Shown here: piece by piece, positions 9,575-17,971 of the stretch | How positions within the stretch are numbered: the stretch's first letter is position 1 | Layout of the letters: every line of letters begins with the position of its first letter | Source: Sphingobacterium sp. ML3W | GTDB lineage: Bacteria; Bacteroidota; Bacteroidia; Sphingobacteriales; Sphingobacteriaceae | NCBI RefSeq assembly: GCF_029542085.1 | Contig: NZ_CP107036.1 | Location: forward strand, 5,518,001 to 5,582,000 | Length of the DNA: 64,000 bases | Direction of reading: 5' to 3' | The notes under the pieces: generated by a model | What the model saw: only the letters and a program-made list of their open reading frames with translations | Database searches by the model: none | Told to the model about the DNA's origin: nothing | Translations under genes and position numbers: made by a program

Positions 9575-10351
9575 ATGGATCCTTTAAAAATCACGGTATT
9601 TCAAGCATATTTATTCTGGGAAAATATTGAAAAAAATCTGAATAATCTGGCGTTGCGACTTTCATCATTACGCGAGAAAACAGATTTGATTATCTTACCG
9701 GAGATGTTTAATACGGGATTCACGAATAACGTTGAGAAATGTGCCGAGCCCGCCAATGGTCCTACCACAAGATGGTTGTTTGAAATGGCAAGTTCGTTAA
9801 ACTGTGTTGTTGCCGGCTCATTAATCATTGAAGAGGAGGGAAAATACTACAACCGTTTTTTATGGATGTTTCCTGATGGCAAATATGTGAAATACGATAA
9901 GCGCCATCTTTTTGGCATGTCCAAAGAAAGCGAGTATTTTGAACCAGGCAACGAACGTATTTTAGTGGATATCAAGGGTTGGAAAATTTGCCCTATGATC
10001 TGTTACGACCTTCGTTTCCCTGTTTGGTCCAAGAATCAAAATGCTGCCTACGATATCTTGGTTTATACAGCAAGCTGGCCAGATAAGCGTTCAGCACATT
10101 GGCGAGCATTGATCCCGGCACGTGCCATTGAAAATCAATCTTATGTCGTTGGCGTGAACCGTGTGGGGCATGATGGTAACGATATCTATTACTCCGGTGG
10201 GTCAATGTGTATATCACCATTGGGTGATGTCGTTTATTATAAGCCCGAAGATGAAGATTTATATACCTTTACATTAAATCCGAATGATCTTTTGGAGGCT
10301 CGGGAAAAATTCCCGTTTTTAAGAGATTCAGATTCATTTACAATCGGATAA
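9575..10351 (+). CDS. Nitrilase-family amidohydrolase (omega-amidase/YafV-like)
   Basis: 258 residues. The nitrilase catalytic triad is visible as Glu43 (LPEMFNTGF), Lys109 (YDKRHLF) and Cys143 (MICYDLRFP). The length and the motifs MICYDLRFP and GVNRVGHDG fit the omega-amidase branch, which hydrolyses alpha-keto acid amides such as 2-oxoglutaramate and 2-oxosuccinamate and serves in amine and sulfur-amino-acid salvage. The exact substrate is inferred from that subgroup. The last codons and stop lie in a 21-bp tandem duplication (10338-10379). Confidence 0.88.
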   Translation: MDPLKITVFQAYLFWENIEKNLNNLALRLSSLREKTDLIILPEMFNTGFTNNVEKCAEPANGPTTRWLFEMASSLNCVVAGSLIIEEEGKYYNRFLWMFPDGKYVKYDKRHLFGMSKESEYFEPGNERILVDIKGWKICPMICYDLRFPVWSKNQNAAYDILVYTASWPDKRSAHWRALIPARAIENQSYVVGVNRVGHDGNDIYYSGGSMCISPLGDVVYYKPEDEDLYTFTLNPNDLLEAREKFPFLRDSDSFTIG

Positions 10352-10379
10352 CTCTTTCTTACAATCGGATAAATCTTTC
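10338..10379 (+). repeat. 21-bp tandem duplication across a stop codon
   Basis: Two adjacent 21-bp copies (10338-10358 and 10359-10379) differ at one base. The first includes the last codons and the TAA of the amidohydrolase gene, so the second carries a spare in-phase copy of the same end. Confidence 0.85.
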
Positions 10380-10397
10380 TTGTAATTTAGGTATAAA

Positions 10398-10430
10398 GAC
10401 AAGCAATTTATTTTGTTTGTCTCCTTTTTT
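10398..10430 (+). terminator. Rho-independent terminator after the amidohydrolase
   Basis: GACAAGCAA pairs with TTGTTTGTC (9 bp, one G-U) around a short T-rich loop, followed by a six-T run at 10425-10430. Confidence 0.7.
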
Positions 10431-10506
10431 ATTGCTAAATTCAGTCTACCGTAAATCGTTTATGATGATTTATTAACATCTATTTATTGCATGTTGATAA
10501 AATTTG

Positions 10507-10537
10507 TTTGACACAACTGTAGAAAAACGTAATTTAG
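10507..10537 (+). promoter_or_regulatory. Bacteroidota-type promoter for the marR gene
   Basis: TTTG at 10507-10510, a 19-nt spacer, then TAATTTAG at 10530-10537, one base from TAnnTTTG. The same element pair occurs before the ECF sigma gene at 20214-20245, which supports both. Confidence 0.65.
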
Positions 10538-10551
10538 GCTAAATATTAGCC
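10537..10551. promoter_or_regulatory. Candidate MarR operator (GGCTAA-ATA-TTAGCC)
   Basis: A perfect 6-bp inverted repeat with a 3-bp spacer starts at the last base of the -7 element. MarR-family repressors bind pseudo-palindromes of about this size, and a site here would block initiation, so autoregulation is likely. Confidence 0.55.
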
Positions 10552-10638
10552 AAAATAAGTTTAGTTTTCTTTGTTTTGATTTGAGCATAATATTTATTAG
10601 TAACATAAGTTGCGTAAACAACCATAACCATTATTTAT

Positions 10639-11082
10639 ATGTTAGACCAAGATTTAGTATCGCAAGAGTATTTTTATAATTTCCTGACCGGGAAATACTC
10701 AATTGCTGTTATGCGGAGATTACAGCGTAATCTCAGGGAAGCTGGATTAAGTATTACTTCAGAGCAATGGAGTATTATGTACAATCTGTGGGTAGAGGAG
10801 GGACTGACCCAGCAGGAATTGGCTATCCGGACATTCCGGGACAAACCGAGTGTAACGCGCCTGATCAATAATCTGGAACGACTTAATCTGGTGATCCGTG
10901 TCAATGACAAAAATGATAGACGATCTAATTTGATCTATTTAACTAAAATTGGCCGGAAGATGAAAGACGAAGGGATGAAGCAAGCCACGAATACGATCGA
11001 ACAGGCCTTAGGTGGACTGACCGATGATCAGATTGCTTTATCTCATACCACTTTACATCGTGTGCTGTTCAATCTGAAATAG
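10639..11082 (+). CDS. MarR-family winged-helix transcriptional regulator
   Basis: 147 residues with the MarR arrangement: N-terminal dimerisation helices, winged helix-turn-helix (LTQQELAIRTFRDKPSVTRL about residues 56-75), wing (VNDKNDRRSNLIYLTKIGR) and a C-terminal helix. It is transcribed alone between two divergent or convergent units, with a palindrome on its own promoter. The ligand is not predictable. A 95-bp leader precedes the start codon. Confidence 0.92.
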   Translation: MLDQDLVSQEYFYNFLTGKYSIAVMRRLQRNLREAGLSITSEQWSIMYNLWVEEGLTQQELAIRTFRDKPSVTRLINNLERLNLVIRVNDKNDRRSNLIYLTKIGRKMKDEGMKQATNTIEQALGGLTDDQIALSHTTLHRVLFNLK

Positions 11083-11162
11083 TATGGGCAAGTAAATTAC
11101 TACTGATCACATTGATTATGAAATTATCTAGGTCGAAAGGCCAATAGGGGAAAGAAAAGAAA

Positions 11163-11202
11163 CAGGAAGCCCTCAGCGTTAACAACGACTGAGGGCTTCC
11201 TG
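11163..11202 (-). terminator. Strong hairpin terminator for the FMN glutamate-synthase-domain gene
   Basis: A perfect 14-bp stem (CAGGAAGCCCTCAG/CTGAGGGCTTCCTG) lies 20 bp past the stop codon at 11224. On the minus strand it is followed by a pyrimidine-rich TTTCTTTTCTTT run. Confidence 0.75.
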
Positions 11203-11223
11203 TATAGGATATGTATCCAATGG

Positions 11224-12780
11224 CTAGTCTTCGAAAAGCTTGCTTTCGAAATCTGTATGGCTATTGACCAGTTTTCCTTCGGTACCAAAATAGATTTCTT
11301 GGAAGCTTAACGTCCGTATCGCATCTACTTTGCGGTAGAATTTATCTGCGGATACTTCAGATAAGGTTTTGAAACCACAGGCTTCCATAATCTCAACGGT
11401 AGCGCGTAATGTATTGCGATGGAATTGGGCTACGCGTACATACTTGTCATTAACATCTAGCCCTTTGTACAGGTGCGGTTGTTGCGTTGCAACACCTACC
11501 GGACAAACGTCTTCATTACATTTTAAGGCTTGAATACAACCCAACGCGAACATCATTCCACGTGCACTATAGCATGCGTCAGCACCTAGAGCAATAACTT
11601 TTAGGATATCAAACCCAGTAACAATACGGCTTGACACAATCACTTTGATGTGTTTCTTCAGACCAAATGCGATCAACGTTTTGGTTACAAAAGTTAATGC
11701 ATCATAAAGAGGCATCCCTAGGTTGTCTGTAAATTCCAAGGGTGCAGCACCTGTACCACCTTCAGAACCATCGACTGAGATAAAATCTGGGAAGATCTGC
11801 GTATTCTGCATGGCATGACAGATGTCCATAAACTCATGCTTGTCACCTATACATATTTTAAATCCGATCGGTTTTCCTCCAGATAGTTCCCGCATGTGCT
11901 GGATGAAGCGCATCATTTCCGTTGGCGAAGAGAATGCACTATGTGCAGGAGGAGACATGACATCTGTTCCAGGGATAACGTGGCGTATTGCCGCGACCTC
12001 AGGTGTATTTTTAGCAGCTGGTAAGATACCTCCGTGACCAGGTTTCGCGCCCTGTGAAAGCTTAAGCTCGATCATCTTCACGTTTTCACGGTTTGATTTT
12101 TCCCGGAATAGCTCAGCGTCAAACTTGCCTTCCGAATTACGACATCCGAAATAACCTGTACCAACCTGCCAGATCAGATCACCACCGTTATTGTGATAGT
12201 CACTGATACCACCTTCTCCGGTGTTGTGCGCGAAATTTTGTAAGGCGGCGCCTTTGTTTAATGCAGTGATAGCTGTTTTGCTCAAAGCACCGTAACTCAT
12301 CGCTGAGATATTGAAAACACTTAAACTATAAGGTTTTTTACAGGATTCGTTTCCAACTGTCGTACGTAAATCGTGATTTTCGATATGACAGGGAAAAACG
12401 GAATGTGCTGCCCATTCGTTACCGACCGCTTGTGGATCGGTTTGCATACCAAATGCTACGGTCTCGCGTTGATTTTTTGCCCGCTGATAAACAATGGAAC
12501 GCTGTCTTCTATTGAATGGACGACCATCCATATCCGATTCCCAAAAGTATTGTCTCAACTCAGGACGGATCGATTCGAAGATATAACGAAAGTATCCAAC
12601 AAGAGGGTAGTTTCGCAAAATCGCATGTTTGGTTTGGAAACTATGGTATAAGGCGATCAATAATAATGGGAATGGAAAGATCAATAACCAAAACCAGCTT
12701 GATGTAAATATTAAGCCAAATGATACAATGATTAAATTAATCACAATCATTATTGAAATAATGAGTTTTCTAACTTCCAT
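11224..12780 (-). CDS. FMN-binding glutamate-synthase-domain protein, membrane-anchored
   Basis: 518 residues. Two hydrophobic helices (about 7-48) precede a GltS FMN/2-oxoglutarate-binding barrel domain (about 95-500). Family motifs visible are SVFNISAMSYGALSKTA, KPGHGGILPA, SVDGSEGGTGAAPLEF and the cysteine region around CNEDVCPVGVATQ that in glutamate synthase ligates the 3Fe-4S cluster. It lacks the glutaminase domain of GltB and no small subunit is next to it, so it is probably an FMN oxidoreductase of unknown substrate rather than a normal glutamate synthase. It is monocistronic, with a good terminator. Confidence 0.85.
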   Translation of the reverse strand: MEVRKLIISIMIVINLIIVSFGLIFTSSWFWLLIFPFPLLLIALYHSFQTKHAILRNYPLVGYFRYIFESIRPELRQYFWESDMDGRPFNRRQRSIVYQRAKNQRETVAFGMQTDPQAVGNEWAAHSVFPCHIENHDLRTTVGNESCKKPYSLSVFNISAMSYGALSKTAITALNKGAALQNFAHNTGEGGISDYHNNGGDLIWQVGTGYFGCRNSEGKFDAELFREKSNRENVKMIELKLSQGAKPGHGGILPAAKNTPEVAAIRHVIPGTDVMSPPAHSAFSSPTEMMRFIQHMRELSGGKPIGFKICIGDKHEFMDICHAMQNTQIFPDFISVDGSEGGTGAAPLEFTDNLGMPLYDALTFVTKTLIAFGLKKHIKVIVSSRIVTGFDILKVIALGADACYSARGMMFALGCIQALKCNEDVCPVGVATQQPHLYKGLDVNDKYVRVAQFHRNTLRATVEIMEACGFKTLSEVSADKFYRKVDAIRTLSFQEIYFGTEGKLVNSHTDFESKLFED

Positions 12781-12858
12781 AGAAAATACGATTGTTTAGT
12801 TTTAATTCGCTATTTTAATGTTTAGTCCAATTGAATATATTACTGCTCAATTAGCATT

Positions 12859-12875
12859 CCAAAATGCGCTTTTGG
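12859..12875. promoter_or_regulatory. Inverted repeat upstream of the FMN glutamate-synthase-domain gene
   Basis: CCAAAA and TTTTGG separated by 5 nt, about 80 bp upstream of the start codon at 12780. Possible operator; no regulator is implicated. Confidence 0.3.
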
Positions 12876-12966
12876 ACAGAGCAAATGTACTAAAGTTCCC
12901 CAAGTAAATGGATATATTTACTATGCTAGAATAAGTTTTGATAAGTTTATAACTGTTTCTAACAAA

Positions 12967-13728
12967 CTATTTTCTTTTAGTAATCTGTTGCGATAAAAGT
13001 TGATAGATTTGCTGTAAATCCGGTTTATTACTAATAAATTTCAAATGTTTTTGCTGTGTCGCTTCATCACCCCGGATCGCTGGACCTGTCTGAACTGTTA
13101 TTGGAACATGATTTTGAACTTTTTCTGCCGTTTCTAAAATGATCGGTCTGACCAGGTCAAAGGAAAGATTATGTTCTTCCAATAGTTCATAAGCAAACTG
13201 ATAAAGGATATTCGAGAAGTTATTAACCATGACCGAAGACAGATGGATCGCCAGCCGTTGCTTTGAATTGCAATAGATACTATGGGTTGAAAAGGTACCT
13301 GCAAGTTGGAGTAAAGCCGCTGTATTGCCTTCATTGTTGCCTTCAACACAAAATGGAATTGCTGAAAAATCAATAGTTTTACTTTTGGATAGCGATTGTG
13401 GTGGATAGATAACACCAGCATTCTTAAATCGTTTCAGGACATCTAGATCCGTTGCTCCGGAACAATGCACTACAATCCCATTGATGTCTTGCGGTATCGT
13501 TTCTACAAGGGTAGGAATAGCCTGGTCTGACACAGCGATAAGATAAAGATCTGCATCACGCTGCAGCTGGCTGAGCTGGTCTGTGCTTGGACAATGAAGC
13601 GCAAAGGCCAATGCATCCGCATTGGCCTTTGTTTTACTATAGATCTGAACGATCCGATGTCCTAGCTCTTGAAACGCTTGTCCAAAATGTGTTGCGGCAT
13701 TTCCGCTCCCTAAAATGACAATGTTCAT
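12967..13728 (-). CDS. Rossmann-fold and DUF2520 protein (ketopantoate-reductase-like)
   Basis: 253 residues. The N-terminus is an NAD(P)-binding Rossmann motif (ILGSGNAATHFG), the middle has IYPPQSLSK and the C-terminal half is the helical DUF2520 domain with FSNILYQFAYELLEE. The reaction is not known for this family; the fold resembles 6-phosphogluconate and pyrroline-5-carboxylate reductases. The start ATG overlaps the stop of ccmF by one base (TAATG), so it is translationally coupled to cytochrome c maturation genes, an arrangement I recall as common in Bacteroidota. Confidence 0.85.
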   Translation of the reverse strand: MNIVILGSGNAATHFGQAFQELGHRIVQIYSKTKANADALAFALHCPSTDQLSQLQRDADLYLIAVSDQAIPTLVETIPQDINGIVVHCSGATDLDVLKRFKNAGVIYPPQSLSKSKTIDFSAIPFCVEGNNEGNTAALLQLAGTFSTHSIYCNSKQRLAIHLSSVMVNNFSNILYQFAYELLEEHNLSFDLVRPIILETAEKVQNHVPITVQTGPAIRGDEATQQKHLKFISNKPDLQQIYQLLSQQITKRK

Positions 13729-16187
13729 TATTTCGCTAATTTTCGTTTCTCTTCTTTATTTCTTCTGACAATGGACATGATAAAACCGATGGTCATGATA
13801 ATCGTTCCACACCAGAAGAAGTTGATGTATGGAAATTTGATCGCTTTAAAAACCACCCATTTTTTCTCAGGTAATGGCTTTTGATAGACCATGATTTCCA
13901 ACTTGTCTTTGTCCGGTTTGATACCTGTAAACCTAAATTTAAGGCCTTGATCAGTGACATCTTTATTAAAATCATAGATTCCACCATCTTTAATCAAGTA
14001 AATGGGCTGTACTTCGTATTGTTTATTATCCGCTGCAACCACTTTTATTTTTAATCCGACCATTACGTCGTTAGGACCTTTTGGGATTTTCTCCAGTTGA
14101 GCCTCTTTATTGAGCCCTTCAATCACATAGTACCCATTGCGGTAACGTAAAGTGTCACCGATATTGACTTGATAGGTCGCAGGTTCTTCGTAATCTTCAA
14201 AGCCTGTTTTCTCTTCGTTTGCTGTTTTTGAATGCTGTGCCTGGCTCTCCGCTGCCGCAGCCGTAATCAGGGTATATACATCATGCGTAATGTAATGTTT
14301 GGTTGCCGGAGTACCGATCAGACCGCCCATCTTGGCATTGTTTTGTGCGAAAGGTTGTAGTACAAACTCTTCTTTCACTTTACCTGTTTCCTCATCAATA
14401 CGTTCGTATTTGATTTTGTAATAGGTATTTGGCGCAGCAATGCTATCACCTATATAGGTGATTTTATATTCCCCCATTTGTACGGGTTCTCCTTCGGTTA
14501 AGAATAAGTTCTCTCCCGGCTTTTCGACTTTGTCAAAACCAGATACTGCGATATAGCCTGTATTGTTGACCGAGATAACTTCATTTGTCGCTGCAGCGAC
14601 CATAGCACCGATAAGTAGCAGTCCAAAACCAATATGAGCGACCGAAGAACCTGCCAATTTCCATTTACCTTTGACTGCATCACCCAATACCCGGATATTC
14701 GCCAGGATACAGAAGATACTGGCAAAGGTGATCAGGATATAGATCAGGTTGGTATATGTTTTGGTAAAATACGAAATAATTGCTGTCAGGATAATGGCTA
14801 CAGCAAGAGATGCTACAGTTGAAGCCAAGAATTTACGGCTATCGCTGCGTTTGTATTTTAAAAACTGGGTAAACCCGGTCATGATCATGACAATAACGGC
14901 GAATCCAGATTGCCATTTATTATAATGTTGAATTGGTTCTAAAGGTGGCGCCACCTTGGTGCCGAAGATTTTGTTAAATACAGGAATAGATGTGGAGGCG
15001 ATGATCTGTGCACAGGCAACAGTCAGGACCAAAGCACCGATAAACAACCAGAACTCTCTCGAATAAATCTCTTCGTCTTTTTCAGTAATCGGCATCTCTT
15101 TCTTCTTAACGACAAGAAAGACGACCATAATTACTAAAAATGCTACATTGAACAAAATCAACTGCCCACTCATGCCTAAATCGGTAAACGAGTGTACTGA
15201 AGTCTCGCCGAGGACACCACTACGCGTTAGGTAGGAGGCATAGATCACCAGCACAAAGCTGATCATAGCTAGGAATGTTGCGGTGAAATAAGAATGTCCC
15301 GAATTTTTATAGGCGATCATCACGTGAACTGCGGCGATCAAGGTGAACCAAGGAATAATAGACGCATTTTCCACCGGATCCCAAGCCCAGAAGCCGCCAA
15401 AGTTAAGTGCTTCGTATGCCCAAAAAGACCCCATAATAATCCCAGCTCCAAGAATCATAACCGCAAATAGAGCCCATGGAAGCGCAGCACTGATCCATTC
15501 CTTATAGCGTTTGGTCCATAGGGCTCCAGTCGCATAAGCAAAAGGAACAATCATGGACGCAAAACCAAGGAATAAGGTCGGTGGGTGAATCACCATCCAA
15601 TAATTTTGTAAAAGTGGATTTAAGCCATTACCATCTGTGATCAATGATAAATAGTTTGCTTGTTTTAAGATCGGAATATCCATTGCATCACGCAAAAGGA
15701 TAAATGGAGAACTACCGATACGTAATCCAAAAATTTCTACACCAACGATCATGGATGCCAAAAACGCCTGGCATAACATCACAAAAGTCATGACGGAAGT
15801 TTCCCAGCTTTTGGCTTTGAATAGCAATATTGCTCCTAGTACTGTTTGCCAGAACATCCAGAGCCAGAAACTTCCTTCCTGCCCTTCCCAAAAGCTGGAA
15901 ATGATATAATACGTTGGTAATGTCTTGGATGAGTGTGCCCAAGCATAATTGTACTCAAATAAATGATTATAGATGATATAAAATAAGGTTGCACCGATAG
16001 CGACAACAGAAACGGCATTAATCCAGAATCCAATGCGGGCGATCTTTTTCCATGAAGTCTCTTCAGGGTTTTTAGTCGCGAAAAAATAAGCGATACAAGA
16101 TAAAAGTGCGGCACCAAAGGAAAGAACAATAAAGAATTGTCCGATCTGCCCAGGTAGCAGGTGCTCACCAACGTAATTAACGTCCAT
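13728..16187 (-). CDS. ccmF: Cytochrome c maturation heme lyase CcmF/CcsA family
   Basis: 819 residues with about 15 transmembrane helices and a large periplasmic insert near residues 530-780. The heme-handling tryptophan-rich motif is present (GGFWAWDPVENASIIPW), and MVIHPPTLFLGFAS carries a family histidine. CcmF passes heme from holo-CcmE to apocytochromes c at the outer face of the inner membrane. It lies 20 bp after ccmE. CcmA, CcmB, CcmC and CcmD homologues are not next to it in the window, so they are presumably elsewhere. Confidence 0.93.
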   Translation of the reverse strand: MDVNYVGEHLLPGQIGQFFIVLSFGAALLSCIAYFFATKNPEETSWKKIARIGFWINAVSVVAIGATLFYIIYNHLFEYNYAWAHSSKTLPTYYIISSFWEGQEGSFWLWMFWQTVLGAILLFKAKSWETSVMTFVMLCQAFLASMIVGVEIFGLRIGSSPFILLRDAMDIPILKQANYLSLITDGNGLNPLLQNYWMVIHPPTLFLGFASMIVPFAYATGALWTKRYKEWISAALPWALFAVMILGAGIIMGSFWAYEALNFGGFWAWDPVENASIIPWFTLIAAVHVMIAYKNSGHSYFTATFLAMISFVLVIYASYLTRSGVLGETSVHSFTDLGMSGQLILFNVAFLVIMVVFLVVKKKEMPITEKDEEIYSREFWLFIGALVLTVACAQIIASTSIPVFNKIFGTKVAPPLEPIQHYNKWQSGFAVIVMIMTGFTQFLKYKRSDSRKFLASTVASLAVAIILTAIISYFTKTYTNLIYILITFASIFCILANIRVLGDAVKGKWKLAGSSVAHIGFGLLLIGAMVAAATNEVISVNNTGYIAVSGFDKVEKPGENLFLTEGEPVQMGEYKITYIGDSIAAPNTYYKIKYERIDEETGKVKEEFVLQPFAQNNAKMGGLIGTPATKHYITHDVYTLITAAAAESQAQHSKTANEEKTGFEDYEEPATYQVNIGDTLRYRNGYYVIEGLNKEAQLEKIPKGPNDVMVGLKIKVVAADNKQYEVQPIYLIKDGGIYDFNKDVTDQGLKFRFTGIKPDKDKLEIMVYQKPLPEKKWVVFKAIKFPYINFFWCGTIIMTIGFIMSIVRRNKEEKRKLAK

Positions 16188-16207
16188 TGAAAAATTGATT
16201 TTACAAA

Positions 16208-16615
16208 TTAATTATTGAAAGCTGTGGCATTGATTTCAGTCACGACCGATTTATCGTTGTATTTCGATGGACACTTCATCAATATTTTACTCGCTCTAAA
16301 CACATTCCCGTCCATTTTGCCCGTCAATACAATTTGTTCTGAACGCTCAATGTCCTGAGGTTTTGCGCCTCTGAATACAACCTCACATTCTGTACCTTCA
16401 TTGTCGTACATGAAAAAGCTGAATTTATTGGCATCTGTTTTCGGGTCATAGTGAAGTACCTTATCTTTGTTGAGCTGGCCGACCACATATAGTTCTGTTT
16501 TCTTTTCTTTTGCCTCGGTAAATGTCGAGTAGGTACTTGAATCCGTATAGATGACAAGTATCATGGCAATAGCCACTGCAATAATAGCGATTAGAATGAT
16601 GGAACTTTTTTTCAT
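16208..16615 (-). CDS. ccmE: Cytochrome c maturation heme chaperone CcmE, Cys-type
   Basis: 135 residues: one N-terminal membrane anchor (about 5-23) and a beta-barrel OB-fold domain. In enterobacterial CcmE heme is held by the His of an HxxxY motif; here the same place reads CPSKY, with Cys115 and Tyr119, so it belongs to the CxxxY variant known from other lineages. It carries heme between CcmC and CcmF. It is the first gene of the operon with ccmF and the DUF2520 gene; an imperfect promoter region lies in the 384 bp before lpxR. Confidence 0.9.
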   Translation of the reverse strand: MKKSSIILIAIIAVAIAMILVIYTDSSTYSTFTEAKEKKTELYVVGQLNKDKVLHYDPKTDANKFSFFMYDNEGTECEVVFRGAKPQDIERSEQIVLTGKMDGNVFRASKILMKCPSKYNDKSVVTEINATAFNN

Positions 16616-16999
16616 TAGTATTATTTGTTTTTATCGGTAATGAAACTATCATGAGCAATTGTTCGAACGATGAACTAAAACTGATGACGGTTTCATTCGT
16701 ATGATTTGTTTATGCTATTGTGCCAACCTTTGGTGATCTTCATGTTCCCAGTAAAAGCTTGTGTATCGATAGCAATGAATCCCTTATAAGCATTCATTTT
16801 GACAAAAGCTGACACTTAATCGAATGCAAAATTACAAATAGATTTGCGAAGAAAGGAATAATGCAACTTTTCGACATTATTTATATTTGTTCTAAATAGG
16901 TTGTTGTGCCTGAAAAAATGAGGTATATTTGGATGCTTTTGAATAATTTAAGTTGAGATTTAATATTTTATTGCAGTTTATATCGCATGAATTTTACAA
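16616..16999. other. Divergent intergenic region between ccmE and lpxR
   Basis: 384 bp with no credible ORF, including no small CcmD-like gene. TATATTTG at 16882-16889 is a perfect -7-type element pointing toward lpxR, but no -33 TTTG sits 19-20 nt before it, so it is only a weak promoter candidate. Confidence 0.4.
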
Positions 17000-17971
17000 T
17001 TGCCTGTTAATATGAGTGTTGCTTTGCGGTCTTTACTGCTCTTATATGGAGTTGTATTTCCATTTTTTTTGGTTTTTGGGCAGGTAAGGTTGCGCAACCA
17101 AGAGGTTTCCCTTCAAAATGACAATGATGTCTATCTATTGATTGGCCAGGACCGATATTATACCAACGGTATCAATGTCAATTACCGTATTGCACTACCA
17201 ACAGGAGGGGCTTCAGAGATTTCGAATACCGTATTGGATTTCGAAGTCGGACAGCGCATCTACAATGGTATTAGTATTATAGATTATCGTAGACAGAATA
17301 AGAAATACGACAGACCTTTCGCCGGATACCTTTATTTGAGCGCATCGGGTACTCGTTTTTTGAAAGCTGATCAGGTGGTTGAACTTAAAGTCGAATTGGG
17401 GCAGATTGGTTCCCGGTCTTATGGCGAAGGTGCACAGAAGTTTATCCATCATCTGTTTGGAATGTATGAGGCTACGGGCTGGGATACCGCATTGCGCAAT
17501 GCCTTTGGTGTAGATCTACAGGCGAAATATCTGAAAGGAATTTATCGGGATCAAGCAGGAGCATTCGATCTCGGGATAATGGGTAGAGGCACTCTGGGGA
17601 TGAACAATACTAATATGGAGGTTGGAATTCCAATCCGTGCAGGTAAACTTAAATCGTACCATGCATCGACCTTTACACATGGGCATTTGACAGAGGCTAG
17701 AAGTAATGATGACAAAGAATGGTACTTTGTTTATCAACCTAGTTTGGCCCGGATCTTTTATAATTCAACGATACAAGGAGGGCTGGGGAAAGATGATCCT
17801 ATAGGCGGATTATATCAGATCGAACCTTGGATGCTAAGTCATCGCATAGGTTTCAGTTGGTCCAATCACAAGGTCAATTATGGTATTAATTATATTTTTA
17901 ATTCCAAGGAACTTAAGTCGGTGTTTCACCGGCATCAGTATGGACAGCTATTTTTTGCATATCGGTTTTAA
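17000..17971 (+). CDS. lpxR: LpxR-like outer-membrane lipid A deacylase (DUF2219)
   Basis: 323 residues with a signal peptide (ending around VFGQ, residue 28) and a beta-barrel pattern. The early segment LQNDNDVYLLIGQDRYYTNGINVNY matches the LpxR/DUF2219 N-terminus, where Asn and Asp residues bind Ca2+ and shape the active site; the final strand is aromatic (FFAYRF). LpxR removes the 3'-acyloxyacyl group of lipid A at the outer membrane. Met5 is an alternative start with a tidier signal peptide. Its stop overlaps that of the convergent symporter by 4 bp. Confidence 0.82.
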   Translation: MPVNMSVALRSLLLLYGVVFPFFLVFGQVRLRNQEVSLQNDNDVYLLIGQDRYYTNGINVNYRIALPTGGASEISNTVLDFEVGQRIYNGISIIDYRRQNKKYDRPFAGYLYLSASGTRFLKADQVVELKVELGQIGSRSYGEGAQKFIHHLFGMYEATGWDTALRNAFGVDLQAKYLKGIYRDQAGAFDLGIMGRGTLGMNNTNMEVGIPIRAGKLKSYHASTFTHGHLTEARSNDDKEWYFVYQPSLARIFYNSTIQGGLGKDDPIGGLYQIEPWMLSHRIGFSWSNHKVNYGINYIFNSKELKSVFHRHQYGQLFFAYRF

